From CALVUJ01 sp045119835 (GTDB taxonomy: Bacteria > Bacillota_I > Bacilli_A > RFN20 > DUOF01), in assembly GCA_045119835.1 (NCBI GenBank), contig JBGVED010000018.1, positions 1 through 22,135 of the forward strand: DNA of 22,135 bases, in the 5' to 3' direction. Position 1 is the first letter of the stretch, and the number at the start of each line of letters is the position of its first letter. The translations under genes and the position numbers were made by a program. This document shows, one piece after another, positions 16,663 through 21,326 of the stretch. The notes beneath the pieces were generated by a model. That model searched no databases, was not told the DNA's origin, and saw nothing but the letters and a program-made list of their open reading frames with translations.

Positions 16663-16691
16663 TTGACAATAATAAATATTTATGATATGAT
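16663..16691 (+). promoter_or_regulatory. Early promoter P1 (sigma-A type)
   Basis: TTGACA (16663-16668), 17-nt spacer, TATGAT (16686-16691): one mismatch from consensus at the -10 and ideal spacing. Expected start near 16698. The spacer holds a perfect 12-bp palindrome, ATAAATATTTAT (16672-16683), a possible operator. It drives the run of small early genes from 16727. Confidence 0.88.
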
Positions 16692-16726
16692 TAATTCGTA
16701 AATAAGGAAAGGAAGGAGAAAAGAAA

Positions 16727-16828
16727 ATGAAAAAGAAAAAATACAGATTAAAAAATTGGGTAGTGGTAACATTATTCTATACAGAATTAGTTATATTAAC
16801 ATTAGTTTATATTAATAGTATTAAATAA
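16727..16828 (+). CDS. 33-residue membrane peptide
   Basis: A 33-codon ORF, the first gene after promoter P1. ATG 16727 has AAGGAG (about 16713-16718) 8 nt upstream. Four lysines at the N-terminus (MKKKKYRLKN) are followed by a single hydrophobic helix (WVVVTLFYTELVILTLVYI). This charge pattern predicts a single-span protein with N-terminus in the cytoplasm. The stop TAA forms the start of the next gene's TAAGGAG site. I do not recognise a family; small early membrane peptides in phages often alter host membrane processes or superinfection, but nothing here shows this. Confidence 0.6.
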   Translation: MKKKKYRLKNWVVVTLFYTELVILTLVYINSIK

Positions 16829-16839
16829 GGAGAAAGAAA

Positions 16840-16977
16840 ATGAAAAAAAGATTAAAAGGGTATTGGAGAACATTTAAGCATAATATAGAGTGTAAAAATG
16901 GTTATAAGAAAAAAATATTACTTGGCACTTTAATATGGATAGCATTTTGGTTTAGTTTGTTGGTGATAATATGGTAA
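16840..16977 (+). CDS. 45-residue membrane protein
   Basis: A 45-codon ORF with TAAGGAG just upstream (16826-16832). The first 27 residues are strongly basic (MKKRLKGYWRTFKHN and NGYKKK), followed by a hydrophobic helix with four tryptophan/phenylalanine-rich turns (ILLGTLIWIAFWFSLLVIIW) reaching the C-terminus. It looks like a tail-anchored or reverse-oriented single-span protein. The stop overlaps the next gene's start (ATGGTAATG). Family unknown. Confidence 0.6.
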   Translation: MKKRLKGYWRTFKHNIECKNGYKKKILLGTLIWIAFWFSLLVIIW

Positions 16978-17198
16978 TGAGAAATGAATTTAAATTGCAG
17001 TTATATTTTAATATGTATAAAGATATACAAATTAGTAGTAGAGATAGTTTTAGAGCATGGTTTAGAAAAAAGCATGGTAGATTTAGTTGTTTAAATGAAT
17101 TAATATTTATGATAGAACAATACCAAATGGAAAAGTATGGAGAAACAATAAGCAGATATGTTTATTATGCACCAAGTAAAAGAAAGAAAGGAAGATAA
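16971..17198 (+). CDS. Small basic protein, unknown
   Basis: A 75-residue basic protein (16971 start; ATG 16977, which overlaps the previous stop as TAATG, is an equally good alternative giving 73 residues). Its middle (SRDSFRAWFRKKHGRFSCLN) is Arg/Lys/aromatic-rich, followed by a helix (ELIFMIEQYQMEKYGETI) and a basic end (PSKRKKGR). The composition fits nucleic-acid binding, but no recognised fold is visible. Its last codons contain the AAAGGAAG site for the next gene. Confidence 0.6.
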   Translation: MVMRNEFKLQLYFNMYKDIQISSRDSFRAWFRKKHGRFSCLNELIFMIEQYQMEKYGETISRYVYYAPSKRKKGR

Positions 17199-17202
17199 AA
17201 AA

Positions 17203-17433
17203 ATGGACGAAATTTTTATGAGAACTTGGACATTACCAAAATATATAGGAGAAAAATATTTTAAAGATAAAGATTATTATTCAATAGATGAGTTAATATC
17301 AATAATTGAAGATTTAGATGATAAATTAGAACAAATAAAAGAAGAATATAAAGATTTTAAGCAAGATGTAGAAGATAATTATAAAAGAATGACTACAAGA
17401 GAACAAATAGGATATGATGAAAGGACTTGGTAA
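17203..17433 (+). CDS. Small acidic coiled-coil protein, unknown
   Basis: The start is ATG 17203 (76 residues), supported by AAAGGAAG (17187-17194) 8 nt upstream, rather than an in-frame ATG at 17158 inside the previous gene. The sequence begins MDEIFMRTWTLPKYIGEKYF, then is acidic and helical (SIDELISIIEDLDDKLEQ) with a likely coiled coil to about residue 62. No recognised family. Its end overlaps the upstream reading frame of the next ORF, so the two are probably translated together. Confidence 0.6.
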   Translation: MDEIFMRTWTLPKYIGEKYFKDKDYYSIDELISIIEDLDDKLEQIKEEYKDFKQDVEDNYKRMTTREQIGYDERTW

Positions 17434-17434
17434 A

Positions 17435-17629
17435 ATGAAAAAGAAAGATATTAAAGAATTACAAAAGCAAATGCCAGAATTACCAGAACACGAATATAAA
17501 TATCATTGTATATGTGATAATTGTGATTGTGGTTGGTATGATGATGAAGGAGAAACAATACAAAATCATTGTCCTAAATGTATGAGTGGAGAATTACATG
17601 CTTATGACAAAGACAGTGATAATTACTAA
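17435..17629 (+). CDS. Small zinc-ribbon protein
   Basis: The start is ATG 17435 (64 residues), 1 nt after the previous stop, with AAAGGA (17420-17425) properly spaced; in-frame ATGs at 17414/17417 lie inside the upstream gene. Cysteines at 25, 27, 30, 32, 46 and 49 form a C-x2-C ... C-x2-C zinc ribbon (CICDNCDC and CPKC), with an acidic tail. The pattern is rubredoxin-like. Such small phage zinc ribbons may bind DNA or protein; the role is unknown. Confidence 0.65.
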   Translation: MKKKDIKELQKQMPELPEHEYKYHCICDNCDCGWYDDEGETIQNHCPKCMSGELHAYDKDSDNY

Positions 17630-17778
17630 TGAAAGATGAAGCATTATATGTATTAATTAAATTAAAAATAAAAAATTATTTAAAGACAAAGGATAAGTAT
17701 ATAAAACTTACTTATCCTGAGTTATTAGATTATACAATAAAAGCAATTAAATTATTAAAGCAATATGAAAGAAGGTGA
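17629..17778 (+). CDS. 49-residue helical protein, unknown
   Basis: ATG 17629 overlaps the previous stop (TAATG). 49 codons encode a Lys/Leu/Ile-rich, probably all-helical protein (MKDEALYVLIKLKIKNYLKT at the start, LLDYTIKAIKLLKQYERR at the end). No family recognised. The coding region contains a perfect 10-bp inverted repeat (17690-17718). The last codons include the AGAAGGTG ribosome site of the next gene. Support comes from the unbroken, coupled gene chain. Confidence 0.55.
   Translation: MKDEALYVLIKLKIKNYLKTKDKYIKLTYPELLDYTIKAIKLLKQYERR
17690..17718. repeat. Perfect 10-bp inverted repeat inside a small ORF
   Basis: AGGATAAGTA (17690-17699) and TACTTATCCT (17709-17718) are exact reverse complements with a 9-nt spacer. 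As RNA this is a stable hairpin; as DNA it is a possible protein-binding dyad. No U-tract follows, so it is not a standard terminator. Confidence 0.85.
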
Positions 17779-17781
17779 ATT

Positions 17782-17943
17782 ATGAGTACAGAAGCACAAA
17801 AAAGAGCAAGTAGAAGATATTATGAAAAACATAAAGAATATTATAAGCAAAAAGCAAATGAAGAAATAAAAAGAGTTAGAGAAGAAAGAAATAGATTATT
17901 AAAAGAACTTGAAGAATTAAAAAATGAAATGGAGAATAAATAA
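17782..17943 (+). CDS. 53-residue charged coiled-coil protein, unknown
   Basis: ATG 17782 with AGAAGGTG upstream; 53 codons. Almost wholly helical and charged: STEAQKRASRRYYEKHKEYY, then a Glu/Arg/Leu heptad coiled coil (EEIKRVREERNRLLKELEEL). The N-terminal RRYYEKHKEYYKQK element recurs in small phage proteins, in my recollection, but has no assigned function. The stop overlaps the next start (TAATG). Confidence 0.6.
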   Translation: MSTEAQKRASRRYYEKHKEYYKQKANEEIKRVREERNRLLKELEELKNEMENK

Positions 17944-18170
17944 TGAAAGGTGAATTTTTAAGTTTAGAAGATGCAGAAAAAATAGCCAACTATGATAAAT
18001 TATTAACTGAAAGAAATAATATTGTTAAATTTTTAAAAAATTCTATAAAAATGTATAAAAATAATGCAGTAAAATATAAAGAGCAAAATAATAAGGCACA
18101 AGTATACTTTTTAAAAAGCAAGTTATCATTAGCACAGGAACTTTTACATTTAATGAATGAAGATAAATAA
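17943..18170 (+). CDS. Small coiled-coil protein, unknown
   Basis: 75 residues, starting at the TAATG junction with the gene before. Highly charged and helical: LSLEDAEKIANYDKLLTER, then NSIKMYKNNAVKYKEQNNKA, ending LAQELLHLMNEDK. Likely a coiled coil or dimer. No recognised domain. Last gene of the first early cluster; the second early promoter follows 19 nt after its stop. Confidence 0.6.
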   Translation: MKGEFLSLEDAEKIANYDKLLTERNNIVKFLKNSIKMYKNNAVKYKEQNNKAQVYFLKSKLSLAQELLHLMNEDK

Positions 18171-18189
18171 AAAAGTTCTTTTTTATATA

Positions 18190-18218
18190 TTGACATTTGG
18201 TATATTTTGGTATATAAT
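18190..18218 (+). promoter_or_regulatory. Consensus promoter P2 upstream of the AbrB-like gene
   Basis: TTGACA (18190-18195), 17-nt spacer, TATAAT (18213-18218): a perfect sigma-A consensus. Expected start near 18225. The 12-mer TATATAATTATA around the -10 (18211-18222) is identical to that of promoter P3 (19658-19669). Overlaid with direct repeats and a palindrome, it is probably tightly repressible. Confidence 0.92.
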
Positions 18219-18231
18219 TATATTAATTATA
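18196..18231. promoter_or_regulatory. Candidate operators: tandem 10-bp repeats plus palindrome
   Basis: TTTGGTATAT occurs twice back to back (18196-18205 and 18206-18215), filling the promoter spacer exactly one helical turn apart. TATAATTATATTAATTATA (18213-18231) is a perfect inverted repeat (8-bp arms, 3-nt centre) over the -10 and start point. Binding by the AbrB-like product just downstream, giving autoregulation, is inferred from position. Confidence 0.65.
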
Positions 18232-18246
18232 GAAAGGAGATAGAGA

Positions 18247-18399
18247 ATGGAAAAGCCAAAATTAATACTTCAAAAAAATGCAGAAAAAAGTATGAATAAA
18301 ATAGTAATACCAAAAGCATTTGTTACTAAATGGGGAAATCGGTTTTATATGGAAGTATATTCTAATAAAATAATTTTAGTACCAATGAAGGAGAAATAA
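18247..18399 (+). CDS. AbrB/MazE-like small DNA-binding protein
   Basis: A 50-codon ORF, ATG 18247, with AAAGGAGA 6 nt upstream. Residues 16-47 (MNKIVIPKAFVTKWGNRFYM ... KIILVPM) follow the swapped-hairpin AbrB/SpoVT pattern: a short strand ending in IPK, a helix, a turn, then two strands. The family binds A/T-rich DNA as a dimer and includes transition-state regulators and antitoxins. No toxin gene is adjacent, so a regulator is more likely than an antitoxin. Its promoter carries tandem repeats suitable as its own operator. It lies 2 nt upstream of the replication initiator gene, so it may control replication onset. Confidence 0.65.
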   Translation: MEKPKLILQKNAEKSMNKIVIPKAFVTKWGNRFYMEVYSNKIILVPMKEK

Positions 18400-18401
18400 T
18401 A

Positions 18402-19064
18402 ATGTCAAAAGTAAAAGATGGTAATTACATAGTTATTCAAAGTTTTATGGTAAATGATTTGCAATTAAAAGGAACAGAATTATTAATATATGCAATTATA
18501 TATGGATTTAGCCAAGATGAAGAGCAAAAATTTACAGGTTCGTTACAATATTTAGCAGATTGGACTAATTCAACAAAACAAAGTGTTATTAATAATTTAA
18601 AATCATTAGTAGATAAAGATTTAATAGGTAAAAAGGAAAATATAATTAATGGGGTAAAATTTATTGAATACTATTCAAAAAATTTTAATGGGGGTATTAA
18701 AAAAATTTTAATGGGGGGTATTAAAAAAAGTTTAATTAATAATATAGATAATAATAATATAAATAATAAATATATATATATGGGAGTTTATAAAAGAATT
18801 AAATTAACACAAGAACAATACGATAAATTAATAGTTGAATTTGGAAAAGAATATATAAATCAAATAATTGAAAAATTAGATGAATATGTAGAAAGCAATA
18901 ATAACAAAAATAAATATACTAATTATAATTTAGTTATAAGGAAAGCAATAAGAGAAAAATGGTTTAATATAAAAAAAGCACCAAGTTGGTTAAATGAAGA
19001 AATAAAAGATGAAGGAGTTAAATTAACTGATGATGAAATTAAATGGCTTAAATCAATTGAATAA
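18402..19064 (+). CDS. Replication initiator / replisome organiser (winged helix)
   Basis: A 220-residue phage replication protein. Residues 10-85 form a winged helix-turn-helix (TELLIYAIIYGFSQDEEQKF, LQYLADWTNSTKQSVINNLK, DKDLIGKKENI) like those of phage replisome organisers and DnaD-like initiators. A low-complexity linker (about 95-125: FNGGIKKILMGGIKK, then Asn-rich) corresponds at DNA level to iteron-like repeats and an A/T stretch. The C-terminal region (IKLTQEQYDKLIVEFGKEYI, then a second helix pair to IREKWFN) is the conserved tail seen in these proteins. The ATG uses AAGGAG (about 18388-18393), inside the end of the upstream gene. No helicase or loader is seen in the window. Confidence 0.78.
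   Translation: MSKVKDGNYIVIQSFMVNDLQLKGTELLIYAIIYGFSQDEEQKFTGSLQYLADWTNSTKQSVINNLKSLVDKDLIGKKENIINGVKFIEYYSKNFNGGIKKILMGGIKKSLINNIDNNNINNKYIYMGVYKRIKLTQEQYDKLIVEFGKEYINQIIEKLDEYVESNNNKNKYTNYNLVIRKAIREKWFNIKKAPSWLNEEIKDEGVKLTDDEIKWLKSIE
18646..18780. other. Candidate replication origin inside the initiator gene
   Basis: Two adjacent repeats: TTTTAAT, then five G, then TATTAAAAAAA (18683-18705), and the same with six G (18706-18729). A weaker third copy (TTAATGGGGTAAAAT, 18646-18660) lies 5' of them. Directly after comes 18731-18780, 50 nt with a single G and no C, suited to strand opening. Iterons within the initiator gene next to an A/T tract are the known layout of origins in Firmicutes phages. 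Function here is inferred. Confidence 0.62.
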
Positions 19065-19248
19065 AAAATTACAGGACCATAAAACATTTAGTGTTTATGA
19101 TAATGATGGATTATTTGCAAAATATATTTATGATGAAGAATTAAAAAGGTATCAAAGTGATTATGGATATTTAACAGTACAAGATGCTTATAAAATTTCA
19201 AGAGATGAAGAAGATGAAAGATACTTAGTATGGGAAGGTGAAGAATAA
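19030..19248 (+). CDS. Small acidic protein, unknown
   Basis: 72 residues, overlapping the initiator gene by 35 nt. ATG 19030 (or 19033) is used because GAAGGAG (19011-19017) lies upstream, though spacing is long; a TTG at 19057 would avoid most of the overlap. The sequence is acidic and aromatic-rich (DNDGLFAKYIYDEELKRYQS, DYGYLTVQDAYKISRDEEDE). No recognised family. The stop is shared with the SSB start (TAATG), so translation is coupled to replication genes. Confidence 0.6.
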   Translation: MMKLNGLNQLNKKLQDHKTFSVYDNDGLFAKYIYDEELKRYQSDYGYLTVQDAYKISRDEEDERYLVWEGEE

Positions 19249-19547
19249 TGATGAATAATGTAATAGTAATTGGTAAATTACAAAAAATAGTAGATTTTGG
19301 AGAATATGCTATAATAACAATAGCAAATCAAGAAGCATTTAAAAATAAAGATGGAGAATATAAAATTAATTATATTGATTTTATAATAAATGGTGTAATT
19401 AAAAATAGTTTAATTGAATATTGTAAACAAGGAGATACAATAGCATGTAAGGGATTTATAAGAACAGAAAATGAAGAAATCGAAAAAAGAACAAAATTAA
19501 TAGCAGATAAAATAAGTTTTTTATCAAGTAAAATTAAAGGAGAATAA
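19248..19547 (+). CDS. ssb: Single-stranded DNA-binding protein (short SSB, OB-fold)
   Basis: A 99-residue OB-fold protein. It begins MNNVIVIGKLQKIVDFGEYA after an extra Met; ATG 19248 and 19251 are both possible. Then AIITIANQEAFKNKDGEYKI and YIDFIINGVIKNSLIEYCKQ, GDTIACKGFIRTENEE and LIADKISFLSS give the strand order of SSB. The known role is to coat and protect ssDNA and recruit replication partners. It ends just after the OB fold (SSKIKGE) and lacks the flexible tail with an acidic, Phe-ended tip used by cellular SSBs. The gene 20509-20862 carries such a tip-like end instead. Confidence 0.8.
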   Translation: MMNNVIVIGKLQKIVDFGEYAIITIANQEAFKNKDGEYKINYIDFIINGVIKNSLIEYCKQGDTIACKGFIRTENEEIEKRTKLIADKISFLSSKIKGE

Positions 19548-19548
19548 A

Positions 19549-19650
19549 ATGTTAATATTTGGATTAGGAATATTATGTGGAATGTTATTACAAACAATAT
19601 TATTTTGGTTATATGCAAGTATAAGAATAAATAACATTGACAAAAAGTAA
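19549..19650 (+). CDS. 33-residue membrane peptide
   Basis: 33 codons from ATG 19549, 1 nt after the SSB stop, with AAAGGAG (19537-19543) as ribosome site. Residues 2-24 are one hydrophobic helix (MLIFGLGILCGMLLQTILFW), followed by a polar tail (ASIRINNIDKK). With no basic N-terminus and a charged C-terminus, it is likely N-out/C-in. Its last codons contain the -35 of promoter P3 (ATTGACA). Function unknown; the good ribosome site supports its being translated. Confidence 0.55.
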   Translation: MLIFGLGILCGMLLQTILFWLYASIRINNIDKK

Positions 19651-19665
19651 TATTTATTATATAAT
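19637..19665 (+). promoter_or_regulatory. Consensus promoter P3 of the short RNA / recombination operon
   Basis: TTGACA (19637-19642), 17-nt spacer, TATAAT (19660-19665): perfect consensus. The expected start, near 19672, falls at the first base of the pseudoknot RNA. TATAATTATA (19660-19669) is palindromic and shared with P2. The -35 lies inside the preceding 33-codon ORF. Confidence 0.92.
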
Positions 19666-19671
19666 TATAAT

Positions 19672-19753
19672 AGCAAAAGGGAAAAGTAGATTTATCGTAG
19701 GTGGCACCCTTTTGCGAATTATTAATAGCCACTTACGATAAGTCTATTTTTTT
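19672..19753 (+). ncRNA. Short RNA with competing pseudoknot and terminator pairings
   Basis: The transcript from P3 would begin AGCAAAAGGG. GCAAAAGGG (19673-19681) is an exact 9-bp complement of CCCTTTTGC (19707-19715). That second segment sits in the loop of a 19-bp hairpin, 19687-19705 with 19728-19746 (two G-U pairs), followed by seven T (19747-19753). The two helices interleave, so full pairing of both is sterically unlikely. A pseudoknot with only the inner part of the hairpin (19700-19705 with 19728-19733), a 1-nt junction and a 12-nt A/T loop 3 is plausible. The lower 3' arm can also pair downstream (AGTCTAT with ATAGACT, 19741-19760). This fits a terminator/antiterminator leader, riboswitch-like element or independent ~80-nt RNA. 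The class is not recognised. Confidence 0.78.
19687..19753 (+). terminator. Intrinsic terminator within the short RNA
   Basis: A 19-bp stem (19687-19705 with 19728-19746, two G-U pairs) and a 22-nt loop, then T7. The A-run at 19682-19685 can pair with the T-run, so the stem may extend. As it lies between P3 and the recombination genes, read-through would set their expression. Confidence 0.82.
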
Positions 19754-19780
19754 ATAGACTAGAAGGAAGGAAAAGAAAAA

Positions 19781-20509
19781 ATGAAAAAAAAAATTACATT
19801 TGAAGATTTACAAAGAGTAAATGACACAATAAGAACAACAGAAATTAAAGGAAAGGAATATGCAGAAGTAAACCAAAGAATTAAAGCATTTAGAATGTTA
19901 TATCCTAATGGAATAATTGAAACTGAATTATTAAGCAATGAGAATGGAATATGTGTATTTAAAGCAATTATAGGTTATAGAGAAGGAAATGAAATTTATA
20001 AATTAGCAACAGGAACTGCTTATGAAAAAGAAGATAGTACATTTATCAATAAAACAAGTTATATTGAAAATTGCGAAACATCGGCAGTAGGTAGAGCATT
20101 AGGTATGGCAGGATTTGGAATTGATACATCAGTAGCAAGTGCAGAAGAAGTACAAAATGCTATTGAAAATCAAAATAAAAATATTACATTAGAAGAAGCA
20201 CAAGATTATGTATTAACATTTGGAAAGCATAGTGGTAAAAAATTAAGTGAAGTTGATAAATCATATTTAGTATGGCTAAGAGAAAATGGCAAAGATGATT
20301 ATATCAAAGCATTAGTAAATTTATTAATGCCATTACCAAGTGAAGAAGAACAAGAAGAAATATTAAAATTAACTACTGAGATAAGTAGATTATTAGAAGA
20401 AAAAGACATTGATAGAGAAAAATTATATATACATTATGGAGTATCAAGCAATGGAGAAATGACATTAGAACAATTAAGAGATGCTAAAAAGAAATTGGAG
20501 AATATGTAA
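19781..20509 (+). CDS. Single-strand annealing recombinase with C-terminal GKH domain
   Basis: A 242-residue phage recombination protein. Residues 1-130 (EYAEVNQRIKAFRMLYPNGI, LATGTAYEKE, FINKTSYIENCETSAVGRAL, GMAGFGIDTSVASAEEVQNA) match the single-strand annealing family (DUF1071/Sak/Erf-type) frequent in Firmicutes prophages. It anneals complementary ssDNA for recombination-dependent replication and repair. Residues about 140-180 (TFGKHSGKKLSEVDKSYLVW) form a second small domain, the Gly-Lys-His-x-Gly-Lys type also found linked to phage nucleases. A helical C-terminus follows (EEEQEEILKLTTEISRLLEE). No partner exonuclease is visible in the window. The ribosome site is AAGGAAGG (19763-19770); the stop overlaps the next start. 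Confidence 0.78.
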   Translation: MKKKITFEDLQRVNDTIRTTEIKGKEYAEVNQRIKAFRMLYPNGIIETELLSNENGICVFKAIIGYREGNEIYKLATGTAYEKEDSTFINKTSYIENCETSAVGRALGMAGFGIDTSVASAEEVQNAIENQNKNITLEEAQDYVLTFGKHSGKKLSEVDKSYLVWLRENGKDDYIKALVNLLMPLPSEEEQEEILKLTTEISRLLEEKDIDREKLYIHYGVSSNGEMTLEQLRDAKKKLENM

Positions 20510-20862
20510 TGGAAATAGTAAGTAATAGAAAAGAAAAAATATTTAGAAAAGATTTCAATGATAAGCCAGTTTATAAAATTGGCTTATCAAAGAAAGATAT
20601 AAATGGAAATTATATTAATGGATATATGTTATGTAGTTTTAAAAAAGGCACAGATATACCAGATAAAAGCTTTATTAATATAAAAAGTGGTTGGATTGAT
20701 TTTTATTTAAAAGATAAAGAAACAGTGCCATTTATATTTATTAATGATTTTGAATTATTAGATGACAATAAAAAAGAAATAGAAGTATATGAAGTAGAAA
20801 GCTTTAAAGCAGAAGATTTGGACACATCTAGTCCTGATTTACCATTTTGGGAGATATTATGA
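20509..20862 (+). CDS. OB-like ssDNA-binding protein with SSB-type C-terminal tip
   Basis: 117 residues, beginning at the TAATG junction with the annealing protein. The first 85 are beta-rich (KEKIFRKDFNDKPVYKIGLS, NGYMLCSFKKG, PFIFINDFELLDD). The acidic tail ends DTSSPDLPFWEIL, close to the DDDLPF-type tip by which SSB recruits partners. I associate this gene type with recombinase operons of Firmicutes phages, often unassigned. An accessory ssDNA-binding role is inferred from tip, size and context. It overlaps the NinB-like gene by 4 nt. Confidence 0.62.
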   Translation: MEIVSNRKEKIFRKDFNDKPVYKIGLSKKDINGNYINGYMLCSFKKGTDIPDKSFINIKSGWIDFYLKDKETVPFIFINDFELLDDNKKEIEVYEVESFKAEDLDTSSPDLPFWEIL

Positions 20863-21311
20863 TAGGAACTCCAAAAGAATTACTACAATATTTATGGGAA
20901 TTAGAACAAGATAAGCAATATGAAATAAAAGAATATCGTCAAAAAAGGTCATTAGATGCAAATGCTTATTGTTGGGTATTATGTAAAGAAATAGCAAATA
21001 AATTACATATAACAAAAGAAGAAGTATATCGCAAAAATATAAGAGATAGGGGTAAGTTTGAAATAATACCAATAAAGAAAGAAGCAATAGATACATTTAT
21101 AAATGCTTGGACTAGCAAAGGAATTGGCTGGATATGTGAAATATTTGGTAAAAGTAAATTAGATGGTTATAAGAATATAATTGCTTATTATGGCACATCA
21201 GTTTATGATAGTAAAGAAATGAGTATATTTATAGATGGAATAGTGCAAGAAGCAAAACAATTAGGTATTGAAACATTAACACTTGATGAATTAAAAAAAA
21301 TAGGAATATAG
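20859..21311 (+). CDS. ninB: NinB-like recombination protein
   Basis: 150 residues from ATG 20859, which overlaps the previous stop (ATGA) and has GGGAG just upstream; the in-frame TTG at 20847 is less likely. KRSLDANAYCW (29-39) is the hallmark of NinB/Orf-type proteins, followed by the EIANKLHITKEEVYRKNIRD helix and the C-terminal YYGTSVYDSKEMSIFIDGIV and EAKQLGIETLTLDEL segments. NinB/Orf proteins bind ssDNA and modulate phage recombination (lambda Orf). It fits the annealing-protein operon. Confidence 0.82.
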   Translation: MIGTPKELLQYLWELEQDKQYEIKEYRQKRSLDANAYCWVLCKEIANKLHITKEEVYRKNIRDRGKFEIIPIKKEAIDTFINAWTSKGIGWICEIFGKSKLDGYKNIIAYYGTSVYDSKEMSIFIDGIVQEAKQLGIETLTLDELKKIGI

Positions 21312-21326
21312 TTATTTTAGAAAGCA

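Noticed and set aside
18170..18189. Terminator between the first and second early clusters (A6G ... CT6)
   Set aside because: The A/T-only stem with a 2-nt loop is too weak to support as a terminator.
18247..18399. MazE-type antitoxin of a toxin-antitoxin pair
   Set aside because: No toxin-like gene lies next to it; the neighbour is a replication initiator.
18731..18780. Simple low-complexity A/T repeat without function
   Set aside because: Its position directly behind iteron-like repeats in an initiator gene makes an origin unwinding tract more likely.
19672..19780. Type III toxin-antitoxin RNA (ToxI-like)
   Set aside because: It has a promoter, pseudoknot and terminator, but only one unit rather than tandem repeats, and the downstream gene is an annealing protein, not a ToxN-like endoribonuclease.
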